Source of the DNA: Glossina fuscipes
Taxonomy: Eukaryota > Arthropoda > Insecta > Diptera > Glossinidae
DNA length: 64,000 bases
Assembly (NCBI RefSeq): GCF_014805625.2
Contig: NW_023998415.1
Span: forward strand, 22,813,448 to 22,877,447
Direction of reading: 5' to 3'
In this document: piece by piece, positions 36,591 to 49,478 of the stretch
How the letters are laid out: each line of letters starts with the position of its first letter
How positions within the stretch are numbered: the stretch's first letter is position 1
Notes under the pieces: model-generated
Told to the model about the DNA's origin: nothing
Database searches by the model: none
Seen by the model: the letters and a program-made list of their open reading frames with translations, nothing else
Made by a program: the position numbers and the translations under genes

Positions 36591-39500
36591 AACATTTTTA
36601 CTTTTTTTACTTTTTTTTTTTTATGTTGGACACATTGCGCTTAGTTGCTTTGAGAATTAACACAATTTCGAGATATTGATCGACATTCTTTTTGATTTTC
36701 TTTCGTTAATTGTCATAAAATTAGTCATCGCGATTAAAGTGGTTTTCTTCCAATTTTTACCCGATCGTTCTTACGTCCTGTACTTTTATATTTTTGCTGT
36801 GGTGATCGCTCTGGTATTCCGCACAGCACGCTGTTGAGGTTTGATCGAACATGTGCTTTCTGACGCAGTGTGTTGTGTTCTGTGTTCATGAGCGCGTCGG
36901 TTCGGTGATTGTTGCGTTGCATATATGCCGAGGTAAAGAAATCATTTTGGTATGAGTTGCATAAAGTATGAGTTGCTTATAAATTTTCTGCGGCAAACAT
37001 AAGGCAGCAAAAATTTATACTTATGCAAGCAACTACAAATCTAAAGCGATATTTTATGTTTACGATATATAATGACGATTGCACGCTTGAAGCGATCTTT
37101 TATTGAACGTAACAAACGCAATCTAGGTTGGAGAACTCTTCGCATTACCTTGAGAAGAAGAAATGGAAATTGATTTGCAAGCTTCCAAATAGCGAACTTA
37201 AGGGAGGAAATCATTGCAAGTTTTTCATTCATTTTTATTAGACCTTTTTAGGACGCTTTAGATATGAAGAGAAAAAAATGCTTTACCTAAAGGATATTTT
37301 TCTGTTGAAATTTCAAACTTTCATCAAACTAAATGAGAAGAAGAATTATCTGTGGTCAAGGAAATCTCTTCTAGAAACCTACAGCCTCATAGCCTTACCT
37401 CTTCCTTTCTAATATCTCTAATCGACTGATTGATAGATTGATTGTTAAGCCTCATCGAATAGACATGAGAAATCGGTTCGGCTTCAGGCAGGAAAGAAAA
37501 AGTCATTGATGAAAATTTTAAAATGAATTAATTAATTTTGCTTTAAGCTGATGTGCGTTATTGGCTTTTTCTCTGCACTCTGTAAACCGCTTTTCACTTT
37601 TTTATTTACATTTACGTAAAGGATACCAAACTTACGATAGTACAGCTGTGATTGCAAGCGCGCACACCTACAAAATAAAATGAATATGTATACGCTGTAC
37701 TGTTGCTGAAGATATTTGACATTTTTTTTTTTTTATATAGAAAGAAAATCTACTTCTTTTCGCAAATAACGGCGAGCGATCGTTTCATATCGAATTGCGT
37801 TTAAATTTTACTTATATACTCCTTTTTTTTTTTTTTCGTTTTTCTTGCACGCGTCGAAGCGCAACAATTTGCAAACAGCGAATGTTTACTTTACGCGCAC
37901 ACACACGATAAAAAACAAGCTAAAACGGACTTGGACATGAATGTGGCTATGTAATATATAAACTTAGCATAAGTTATATTTTCATTTACGTAAATGCATG
38001 TATGAACATGTGCTTTGTAGTGTTAGTAAATTAGATGGATATTAACGTGTAACTATCCGCGACTAATTTGACTTAACGTAATGTTACGAAAATGCCAGAT
38101 ACGATGAGTGAAGTTTTTATGAAAGTCGATTGATTTTTTAAGAAACGAAATTCCAAAGAAAGCCAATGGAGCTCACAATTTTTGAAAAAATGAACAGGAT
38201 AATTCCGCTAATGCGGAGCCTTTGGCGGGAAAAGAGATTATCACAAAAAACAGGTATTGGTAGCTTGCTTGTGACAGGGTATGCAAGCGGAAAGGGTATA
38301 CGAACGGACAAAGCCGGAACGAGAGTTAAAGCAAAGTTCCTGTAAGTAATTTGTAAATAGATATTTTAAGAGTTGTAAATAAATTCTAGACTAACCTAAA
38401 AATCACAATCCAAGGTAGTCGAATAAATAACCTAAAATCGCAATGGGCGCTTACAATGATAAGAAAGAGGTTAACATTTCTGAACTGACATACTTATGAT
38501 ATGGATGTCATTAACGGCGTTGCATTTTATTCTGTCTTAAATTGGAAAAAAATTGCAGTTGAAGTTACGATAATGATAAAGTTGGTTTGAAGTGAACGTG
38601 CAAGAAGCTATGCAAGACTTAGAAAGTGGTTGGCGAAAAATTTCAAGTTTGTAGAAAATGAATCTTCGTATAAGCAAGTCCTTTGCCCACAAAGCACAAC
38701 CTGAGTAGTGCTCTTCATCCTGGGCTGGAAACTTACGGGATCACTCTCCAAATCTGTCTCCTTCTGATACCGCTCCTGACTGCGATCCGGTCATATTTAG
38801 CAAATCAGCAGCTGACAAATGTTGAAATCTTGAGGTACCTATCATAGAAAGGCAACCGCAAGTTACCCTAAAAGTGGACAAAGGCCATAGGTAATAAAAG
38901 TACATATTTCGATAATTCAGCTTTGTAGGGAGCATTTTTTAATATACTTCTACACCTAAGAAATAACAAACGATAAAATCTTGAAGTGCTTGCCAAAAAA
39001 TTTCGTTTATTTTAACCGCCCAATGGTTTATGCATTAATATAAAAGTTTATTTAAAAAATGTTTAAACCTAATTTATTCGGAGCCATTCTATTTGCCGTC
39101 CATATAAAAGCACTCATTAATTCCATATGTGGTGGTATCCGTGGATTTCCGTGGAATGTAGATCTGATATACTTAGCTTGTCTTATTCTACCCGCTAGGC
39201 CTTTTTATTTAATACCTACATAAAGTGTATTGTTAGGAGAGAAATAATCCGAAATTTCATGACGGCTGTCGCGTTGAGTATGCGAACTAATTGACTTTAC
39301 TATGTTTTTATCGGAACTAACGGTGTGTGCAAAGTTTGACCATGACTTAAAATAGAGAACTGTCTCAAATATCGCAAGTCGAATGGAAGCAATTCGTATA
39401 AAAAAGGCTTGTTGAATATTGAAATCCCTTAAGAGCTGAAATAGCTCGCAATAATTGCTCCTTTACTTGTTGCAAATATCTTTTTTGCGAAATCTAAGAT

Positions 39501-39688
39501 AAAAATTGCTGCATTTTGTTAGCAAACTTTTTAGTTACTGAGAAATTTTCCAAAACTTTACTTGAAACGGTAACAATAGCGATATAATGAACGATGCACA
39601 CGCAGCTATCCGATCGAGGAAATTAACCTGAGTAAACGTAATTGTTGAATATGCATACGCAGCTATTATATTAAACATGGTTTTCTTG

Positions 39689-39717
39689 GTGTGTGAGTGT
39701 GTGTGTGTGTGTGTGTT
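39689..39717. repeat. (GT)n microsatellite
   Basis: A GT run with one GA interruption. Confidence 0.9.
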
Positions 39718-39892
39718 TCAAATTTTATCAGATAATTGTTTTAGAATATCTTTTCTATTCGTATCCTTCATTGAATGTGCAAAAGCCATAGAGAACTTTT
39801 ACAGGCGAACAAAAAATATTTAATTCAACATTTGTTGTTGGTGAAGAAAGGAAGAGCAATTTGAATAGGAGAACAAAGCAGTTAAGATTGCT

Positions 39893-40815
39893 ATAGTAGG
39901 GCAACCTCGGCGATTGTATGCCCTACACCGCTTCGCTTACTTCGTAATACATTAAAAATTGTACATTATTTTTGTGTTAATAGATAGCTTTTTTTAAAGC
40001 TCTCCCATTAAACGACACTCAAATGTCAATCCGCTTTAACTTTAGCAAGCTTAATTTACTTGTCAAATATTTTATTACTTTCCAGCTGCTTCTTTCGTAG
40101 TGAACGATAAATTGGGCTTTAGAAAGGTCGCCATAGACAGGTTTCCGGTTCGGTCTAAAAAATAGATCTGTGTGATTCAAATTCAATATGGTTGACTAAT
40201 TAACGACAAATGTCCATCATAAAATATTAAAAATTAGACCTTTCTGGCGTATAGGTTTATTTTTCATTAACCCCTAAATATGTTTGGGATCTAAAAAAAC
40301 AGATCTACGTGGTCCAAGTTCGGTAAGATTAATTTTTATGTCATATTACTGTTATAAATGAACTTTCGTAAGGAAAGGACGCAAGGAAAATAATCATATA
40401 GAGATTCATTTGTCCCATTCAATCCAAAGTTTTCAAATCAATTTAGAATGTCAAAGTACTATTACTAAGCGATTTTTTCCACGAAATTCTAAAAATTATT
40501 TTTTTTTTGCATATAACGACTTTTCAAAATGAGGCGTTATGTGGGGACTGGTCGAGAAAATGGACCGATCCGAACTAATTTCAAGAGGGTTCGTACTTGG
40601 GGTCAAAGCACGTCAATATATCAAGTTTCATCGAAATATCTCGAACATTACGACCTGTAGGTTGGAAACAAGAATACATGGATAGACGTCTGAGAAGCCA
40701 GAAAATGATTGTGAATCGTTCGATTGAAATAAAACGTGAATTTATCTCAAGCGTTCGTCCATATAAACTTAATATACCCTGTAACACAAGTGCTAGGTTG
40801 TGTGGTGTAATTGTG
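39893..40815 (+). repeat. Family-2 repeat, long copy
   Basis: It begins 'ctatagtagggcaacc' with 'tgccctacaccgc', then blocks with 'tttggg(a)tctaaaaa' and 'agatct..gtg.(t)ccaa'. A right part carries 'aggcgttatgtggggactgg' and the end 'taacacaagtgctaggttg'. The right part matches 7726-8060 and 42637-42900; the left part matches 43510-44160. Opposed open frames at 40581-40917 are inside it. It encodes no recognisable protein. Confidence 0.6.
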
Positions 40816-42258
40816 TTTTTGCACAAATTCGTTTTGTTTCAAATGCTTTTACGGCCGTTTATTAGATTATTTCTACATATTTCTCCGAGTTTTCAGACTT
40901 TTTACTTTTTTAATTAAAAAATTTCATCTTTTCGTCTGTCATTAATGAAACTTGTTTTATCTTCATTTAGATTATGGCTGTTTGTTAACCTTATAAACAA
41001 AATCTAAATTTAATTTTCATATAATAGTCATATGGATCTTGTCTTTGAGGAACGGCACACATTTACTGCAGTCAGCCGGCTGTAGCTAAGAGCTGAAATT
41101 GCGTAACTACACTTTAATTTACATATGTACATTTGTATATGTATAATAGACATGTATATATGTATACATTGGTAACAATTAATTTCTGGTATTTATTTAA
41201 ATGAGTGACTTTGGGCAATTCGGGCGGAGAATCGAGTGCCGCTGTGTATTTTCCATATAAGTATTTGTATTCATTGTTGTTCCCGTTTCGTCTCGACCGT
41301 CACTTGCGTTACTTCAAATACTTATACAAATGCAGGACGTCCTCAAACGAAGTGGTCTCTGCAAAAGCGTGAGCTAAAATAAATGCGGGAAGTGTAGAAA
41401 AAATATGAATTTAACAAGATAGGGCAATACTTCGCACTACCAATGAAATCATTTATTTATGCATTTTAAGAAAAAAAAAAAAAAAAAAAAGAAAAGAAAA
41501 GAATAAACATGGGGGTTTTCTTTACGGTTATCTTAAAGAAGTGGTGCCCATTAATGAGACACAAGCCTTGGAATAAAGCAGTATTGCATAATATGCTTAA
41601 CTTTTCTGAGGCACTCTGCTAATGTGTTGGAGAAATTTACAAAAATAAAAATTACATTATGCACACAATATATATGTTGGGGCGTAAAGTAGGTTTTACG
41701 ACGCTTCATGTTAACTTGTACTAAATCATCATATAAAAATGAATGAATGTATATGTAAATACGTTTGTGTGCTTAAAATGTTGCGTGGGTCTTTCGACAG
41801 ATTTCTGCGTTTTATACTAAGTAGATTTATTGGTTTCTTCGCTTTTATTAAATCGTTCCTTGGCAACTACAAAAGAAAGCCTACTCCGTCTATTCGTCTC
41901 TCAGTTAGGTGCATTTCATTGACGTTTTGTCTGCGTACATTTTGATGTGAATCATTATAAGAGTATATATGCTCTTATTATCTGTGGTTATGTGAAATTC
42001 TTGGTTTGATTTTTTGTTTTGCTTTGGTTTTTTTCTTTTCTAAAATTTTATTTACGCCATCAACTAAGACAACGTAAGTATAAGTAAATAAGTGGAAAAA
42101 CGACCAGGAAATAAATGTTTGCTTTTCGATTTTAATATGTGAAAATAGCAGACAACAGGATGCTGTGGGAGTAAATGAAAGGATCAACAAGTTGCATTAA
42201 AGCTGCTGCTGGTGTCGTTGTTATTGCTTTTATAGCACACGACCCTAAATATTTTCTA

Positions 42259-42290
<32 letters not shown>

Positions 42291-42636
42291 AGATTTATTG
42301 CCACGAGAATTTCTGGTTTTTGTCATGTTTATTGTGCCAGTTCGTTTTATTTGCTTTTCTTTTTTCCGCACATTTAATGCTACATATTACCCTTAATAGC
42401 AATTGTTGCTTTATTTTACCCGGGGTCGCCAATACTAAGTATTATTGTTATGCATTGTAGCCATTCTTACATTGCCAGCTGCTTGCGACGTAACAATTAA
42501 TATTAATGTCAAACCAATGGGTGCCGTAACGGTAAACGCAAAATTAAAGGCGAACAAACTAACAGCTAGTGGCAGGGGTAACGCGTTCGATTTTTAATTA
42601 AATTTTATGCTTTAAAATAAAAAACAAAAGCGAAAA

Positions 42637-42900
42637 TACCATAGTGAGCCACGGTCCGTCATTAAATATCCTACACCACCCTACACTTATTCACATAACG
42701 ACTATATGAGCAGCGGCTGGAAAGATGCTCCGATCCAAATCATTTTCAATAGCATTCGTCTTTAGGCTAAAGCATGGCGCTGTAGTAAAATTCATCAAAA
42801 TATCTCAAAAATTGCGGCCTAAACACAAGTAAACGAGACAGACATACGGACAGACAAATTAAATTGATCGATTACATCGATTCAGGAAATGATCCTGAAT
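42637..42900. repeat. Family-2 repeat copy
   Basis: 'catagtgagccacggtccgt', 'cattaaatatcctacaccac', a central 'caaaatatctcaaaaattgc' and 'gacagacatacggacagaca' align in order with 7726-8060, showing a dispersed family. Confidence 0.6.
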
Positions 42901-43509
42901 CTTTGGCCAAAAGGAAGCTGGATTCATTTTAGCTCCCTCTTGGTATTGCATACATCCACCCAAACTTATTGTAGCCTTATATAACAAGTAGTGAAGAATA
43001 TAAAAAATTCTTAGCAAGAGAAAAACGGTTACACCTTCGTTCGCAAGCAGATATATACGGCCAACTTTTTTACTTTCTATAATGTTCTCTATTCTACACA
43101 ACCTCTGCTTGTTAAATTTGCGTGGATATACAAACAACAAACATCAAGCCACCTTTTCCTACATCGCCTAGGAATCACTGTCTGAGTCGATCTAACCTTA
43201 TCTGGCTACCTTGATCTCTTGAGTTCAATCTACATGTTGCAATTTTTCGAGATATATTGATGAAATACGGTACACCGACATGTTTTGGCTGATGGACTAA
43301 CGCTACTGAAATTGGTCCAAATCAGACGACTTTTCCCATGCAACGTCTTATTTTGAAAAGCCGTTTTATGCAAGAGATATAAGGTTTTACGAATAACTGC
43401 ATTAAGCATAGTGATGTTGGATATTAGATTGTGCGCCGAAGACTAATATGGTTTTTGTTTATTTTTTTTTTTTTTTTTTAGTTTTCTAAAGCAAAACAAA
43501 TAAGAACAC

Positions 43510-44160
43510 TATAGTTGGGCAAGATAAAGCATTACATACCCTACACTATTAACCCTAGTAGAGTTATTCACTCGTTTTGATAATAATACATCGAAAATTA
43601 TTTATTTATAAATTATTATTTTGATGCAAAGTCATACTCTTCATAAAATCCGGCACTTTGCAGGATTTCGAAAACATCACATAATATAATTCGCATATAG
43701 CGAACTTAATTTACTTCTCAATAATGTTATTATTTTTCAGTTTCCGTCAAAAGGAACTAGAAATTAGACTTTCTTGCCGTATATAAGTTTGTTTTTTCCT
43801 AATAACCCTTAGATTTGTTGGGATCTAACAAGTACACCTATGTGATCCAAACACTTTACCATTAATTTTTTGTGACAAAATGCTACCATGATAGCATACA
43901 AATAGATTACATCGCAAAATACTAAGAATTAAATCCTTTACTGAAGGGCTTACTATTCATGAGAAATCTTTCAGTCTGGAGTGGATTGCAAAAAGTAGAT
44001 CTATGGTGTTCAAATTTGGTCCACGGCCAGACAAGCTTAAATCTATTCAGAAAATCATTCTGAATCGATCGGTCGTTCGAAAAGGAGAATCTATTTCAAG
44101 CCATCTTGCGTGTTAGGTGCGTCTGCACAAACCGCAACTGGGGCCAGGGTATAAAGTTTA
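43510..44160 (+). repeat. Family-2 repeat, long copy
   Basis: 'ctatagttgggcaagataaa' with 'ataccctacacta' at the left, two 'gggatctaa' blocks internally, 'acggccagacaagctt' and an end near 'gggccagggtataaag'. The order is the same as in 39893-40815. Confidence 0.55.
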
Positions 44161-47036
44161 TAATAAAAGAAAGAGATAGAGAATATTCGCTGCATGTTAT
44201 GAATACTGCTGGCAAAAAGGTGCGATTTACCTGAAAAATTAATTGCAAACATTTTAATAATTCGTTTAAATACATTCGTTACATAGGCGATGGATATAAA
44301 ATCTCTTATTATGCTTTTTTATCTATGTTGTCATCATCCTTACCACAGAGGGATGTTGGCAGCTGATTTTGGAAAGAATACAACAATTTTTCATTAATAT
44401 TGCTGTTGTTATTATAATTCATTCATAGACCAAAGAAATCAATTCTAGAAGGGATGAGTAGGATGAGCACCAGCAATTAAGATAAGCTGCATATTTTAAA
44501 AAAGATGGGTTAGATGGGTTAGTCTAGTTATTGTAATAAAGTTAAATATATATCGAATTAGAAGCTTCAAATACGAATCTTCTTCTAATTGGAAAATATA
44601 GTTTAAGAAAGTCTTCGACGACGCAAACGCTGACAGATGTTTCAAAGTATTTTGCAACGAGAACGAAGTGTTGTCTTTGAGAATTCCCCCAAAAAAACGA
44701 AAAAGAAAAAATTTCGATGAAAGGAAATTCAGAAAGGAAATCAACTCTTTTCTCTTGGTTGTTTGCGCGTTACGTGACTCAGTGTTATTGTGCTAGCAGA
44801 TCATTTTATGATGTCTTCTTGCATTGCGCGCGTTTCATCTCCGACTTCCCCTTTCAATTGCACTCAACGAAAATAATTGCAAGCATCTGTCTATTAATAG
44901 TTTGTCATCGACTGTTACAGTAAATTGCACAACTTTGTAATACACTACCACGTCCATCGAATTCAAAGTTTTATTTTCGAGTCATGAACATTGATATTTG
45001 ATCTGATGTTTGGTTTGATGTTGGGCGCAAACTCGGATGAACTTAAAATAATAAGATTTCTGTGATGAAGCTCTTCCTGCTATGGATTTAGAGCAGCATT
45101 TATATATATTTTTGAATGCATTGATCGTCTGTTTCTCTGCTTTTAATCAGGCTCAACATTTGTCATTTCTTCAGCTTTAAACTTTTTCGGTTGTGTTTTT
45201 GTGCCGACAAAACCATTGTTTTAAAGCAAATTGTTTAGAGATCCCTTTTCTCTACTTGTTCAGCATCCTTTTATAGATGAAGTCAGATGTTAGATGACAA
45301 TATCAAAGCACAGAAATTCACAAGCATATATATTGCATGAAGACTAGCATCCGCACGTTTGCCACATACGAATGCGCCGCCACAAGGCTGAGGTTTGTTT
45401 CAACTACAATGCAATATTTAGATTGTCAACTTCGGTTTATTTGCATTGTCGCATATTTATACCTATAGAAATTCTACAGAGTACACCCTATATACACAAA
45501 TGCGGTTCAATTAATGGTAAACAATGCAAATGCCACTTACACCGCAAGTGTACATTTTATTAAAAAGCAGTGAGATCAGGAAACATTACGTGAATGCGAT
45601 TCTCCTTTGATATCTTGCTACACACCATTGCTTGTAATATATGTCGTATAAAACCTTTTTATTACTATTACGACAAAGTGAATGAAAGTCGATGACGTTA
45701 AATGGTTTGTCTTGTTTGTAAGCTTTAAAATTTTTCTTTGAATATTTTTGTAACTTCCCATAAGGTCCCATAGTATGTGTGTACATAAATTAAAAATTAA
45801 AAAAAAACTCCTTTTTTTTTTTTTTTTGAAGAAAAAACTACAAGAAATGCTAACTAGAAATAATGCAATTGTTATGAAATTTTTCCATTCCCTTTAGACA
45901 CTTGTTCGACGCCCAGAAATTTCGTATTCTTACATATTTCCTTGAAGAAAATTTGAAGTTTTGCGTTAATTGGGTGCACATAACCCGATCGCTTTGCTTC
46001 CAGCTGAAGCGAATTATAGGAGGACTTTTATCAACATTTGTGTGCATGAGTTGTAGATAGCGCTTGCGAATTTATTATGATAATTGAAACATGAATTATT
46101 CATGAGTGTCTTTAGTGTCTGCAATGTTCAATGTTTATCGCTGTTATGCATCAGCGATATGGGTATGCGATACAGATCGTTGAAAAAGAAAATTCAATAG
46201 GAACCTAACAAAAAACTTGCAATAAGTAAAAACATAATCTAAAAAGATTTTACTCGTTCTACACGTATTACTTGAAAATTATGTTATAAATATTTTGCTG
46301 TAAGAGAAAAGCGAATTTTTTGGTCGTATATATATACGACACTAGTTTTAATGACAGACATACTAATCTTAACAAGTAGACAGATGTGTCCAGTAAGTGA
46401 GGAAGTCATGCCCCATCCTTATACCGTTAGACGTTTGTTAAGGTTTCAATCGTTTGAAAAATTCCACAACGATTAGGATTTTAGCGCTAGTAAATGTATT
46501 ATGTCAAAGTTTCCTTTGTTAATTTCGCCACTTACAGTAGAGTTTCGCTGCTTTACAAATGAAATGAAAAATTTTCGATTTCAATACTTTCTTTTTAGTT
46601 TCCAAGAGATTTGTGAGCAACCCAGAGGACATTTATCTATCAAGTTGGAAAAGAGCTTTTCTTTCGTAGCCTAATCTCTGAATGTCAGGTTAAGAACTTT
46701 TATGAGCAAGGCATAATTTTTATGTCCTTAAGTGATAATATCATCTTCACTAAAAGTGGAGTTTTGCATGAAGTTTGTTTGAGAATACAATCGAGTTGCT
46801 TACTTGCTTTCTCGCTGCCGTCATATCGCAGCAACAACAACGTAACAATTTCACAATTGAAAAAGTAAGTCAGCTGGTCGGTTTAGAAAATATTTACAGA
46901 ATCTTATCGATTAAAATTTCAAGGCATCTGATCGAATAAAAGCTGAAGTATCCAGCAGTCTCAAGTAATACAATGTAGAAGAAATTTATGTCTTAACCTT
47001 AAGTTGGGACGCCTAAGTGCAAAACCTTTTCCATCA

Positions 47037-47625
47037 TCAATTGCGCATAGTTGCGCAGATAGACAGATGAACAGACGGACATTGCATTCTAAATTTGAAA
47101 CTGACCAAGAATTTATATACTTTATGAGATTTTTCAGGTTTGTTTCTGCGCCCTATAAAGTTATTGAAAAAGAAAATTAAATTTTGATACCCCATAATAT
47201 TGGGCAAGCGTGGATAGATTTTCCGTTTATGTAAAGGTACTACAGCATCGCCTACAGAACATGCGTTCGAATCGTTGTGCACTTATCTGCTATAGTTTGT
47301 GAATAATAAGCAAAAAACCAATTTTGTTATTCTCTTTGCTAAACAGAAGTGTTCTCAATATACGTGGTACAGTGAACGTGTCCTTCGACCGATTTGTTTC
47401 AACCAATATCAACCTGCGTGCAAGAACTTGCAATGTTTTTGCCAAATTTGAAGTCGAAGAATGCTTACAACAGACACTATATAGACTTGGACAGACGGAC
47501 ATGCTTAAATCGGTTTAGAATTTTATGCTAATCAAGAATATATATACTTTCTGAGCTCTCTGAAACTTCGTTCTAGACTTCCGCTTCAAGTGATTTGATA
47601 AAGTGAATATGCCCTTCCTTGCTGT
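47037..47625 (-). repeat. Family-1 repeat, copy G (inverted)
   Basis: Read as given it carries 'gacagatgaacagacggaca', then 'ccccataatattgggcaagc', then 'ttgtgaataataagcaaaaa', then 'gacagacggacatgctt' and 'atcaagaatatatatactt'. This is the reverse of the module order of copies A and C. The two crossing open frames (47037-47282 and 47290-47502) are repeat sequence. Confidence 0.6.
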
Positions 47626-48319
47626 ATCCTGCGATGATATATATATATATATATATATAGGCAAAAATCACGAAGTGATATTACCGTTTAAATTGATTTT
47701 CCAAGTTCATCGGTACGTATTTTTATTCTTTATATTTAACAAAGAAAACAATACTCGTTTAATAGCGATAATGAGCGCCGTAACTAATTGTAGTCGCTTG
47801 CACAACACAGTAACGTGAAAGAAGAAAGAACTCCTCATAAAGTGTTGGGCAGTTGAAAAACTTTTAGCACAAAAGAGCTTTTTTTTTTTTTTTCATTCAA
47901 ATAATTACTGATACCATCTTAATACTGCGTGTCTTTCGTTTAGTATCATTGCATGCCATCTCATAGTAAACGGTGTAATATTTAGAGATTGAGAGAAAAT
48001 CAACTTGAATCAAATTATAACTTTTGAAAAGTTTTATCCGCTTTATCTCGCAGGAGAACTTTAATTTGCAATCTTCTAGTAAGTTTTTTTAACCTTCATA
48101 TTTTCCTCCTTAGCTGCTTAGTTGCTTAGTATCGCCATCCTCTAAAACAAACAAAAAAAATAAGTAAATAAATAAATAGAATATCGAAATAGCAGCAACA
48201 ACGAGAACATTAATAAGACAACAAGGAAAATTCTTTCAATAGTTATACTAATTATTTGTGATTGTCTTGTTTCATCCGAAATGCTATCTATATTTTCTAT
48301 ATTAATAATCTTGGAAAAT

Positions 48320-48358
48320 ATTATATACAGCTACAGTTATAGCTACAGCTACAGCTAT
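48320..48358. repeat. (TACAGC)n-like tandem repeat
   Basis: Imperfect hexamer repeats of TACAGC/TATAGC type. Confidence 0.8.
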
Positions 48359-48430
48359 GTACGTGCGTATGTTTATAATTTCCCAATAATCCTGTTGCTT
48401 TCGTTTCCAGTCTTTTTGTGCATCCGTTTG

Positions 48431-48453
48431 TACATGTACATGTACATGTACAT
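48431..48453. repeat. (TACATG)n tandem repeat
   Basis: Nearly four copies of TACATG. The unit is close to its own inverse (CATGTA), so the tract can pair with itself. Confidence 0.85.
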
Positions 48454-48685
48454 GGACAAGCTATCAAGCCATCTTAATATATGTATAGGGGGATGGATAT
48501 GCAGACACCTTTTCTCTCCCCTAACTAACTTACCAACTAGTTGAATATATAATGTTTTGCTAGTCCTTTAAAAATGTTTTCATTTTTATTCCCTCATAAC
48601 TGTTGCTTTTTTCAATGTCAGAGATTTTTAAAGTCAAAAGAGAGTTAATACGAATATCGAGAGAAAGTATTATAGCGGGAAATAG

Positions 48686-48686
48686 G

Positions 48687-48718
<32 letters not shown>

Positions 48719-48763
48719 TAGACAGAGAGTGTGTGTGTGGGAGAGAGAGAAAGGGAAAGAGAA
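48686..48763. repeat. (GA)n tract with short GT insert
   Basis: A purine tract of GAGA repeats interrupted by a GT run. A Glu-Arg-rich frame across it is an artefact of the repeat. Confidence 0.9.
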
Positions 48764-49435
48764 GGCATATATGTTCGCGTGTGTAAGAGAGAAAAAGAGC
48801 GTAAAAGAGAGAGAATATTAGCATTTTGGAAAGCTCTTCTAATACACTTTTAACAATGCTTGTAGCGTATACGCCGTTATACTCTACGTGGGGTAATCGT
48901 TAATATAGTAAATATAGTAACGTTTGTTGCTTCCTATGCGATGCTTGAAAATATACCGTGTGTGTTCAGTTTTCCTGTTGCTTCTCTAGTGTTTGTGTTC
49001 GCTTCGTACAAGTAACGGTTGATTATTTTTAGTTGAATTTTAGCTAAAAAGCATAAACTTTTTTATTATTATTATTAATATGTTTTATTTTTTTTATTTT
49101 TTTAATTTTTTTTTAATATATAAAACATCTATGAACTTGCAGCAGCATACAAATATTTAACACGGATTTGATGAGCGCTACATATAAAACGCGTACGTAT
49201 GTTTATATTGCATAAACAATTATTTATACGCATACATGCGAGTACACGGACGCACTTTCTTTTTACCTACATGTGTGTATCATTTTATAATTGCATTTTT
49301 ATTCATTAAATTTGTACGGTTTATAGGAATATCACCGCTTAATAACGCTTAAACTAATTGTTATATTGCTGTTCCTGTTGTATTAACAAACAATTTAAAG
49401 CCTTTGCATAAAAACTTCTTCCTTAGAAGATAAAG

Positions 49436-49478
49436 CAAAAAAAGCAAAAAAAGCAAAAAAAGCAAAAAAAAAAAACAC
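49436..49478. repeat. (GCAAAAAA)n tandem repeat
   Basis: Four tandem units of AGCAAAAA type running into a poly-A tract. Confidence 0.85.

Noticed and set aside
48603..48821. Arg/Glu-rich frame
   Set aside because: Produced by the GAGA microsatellite.
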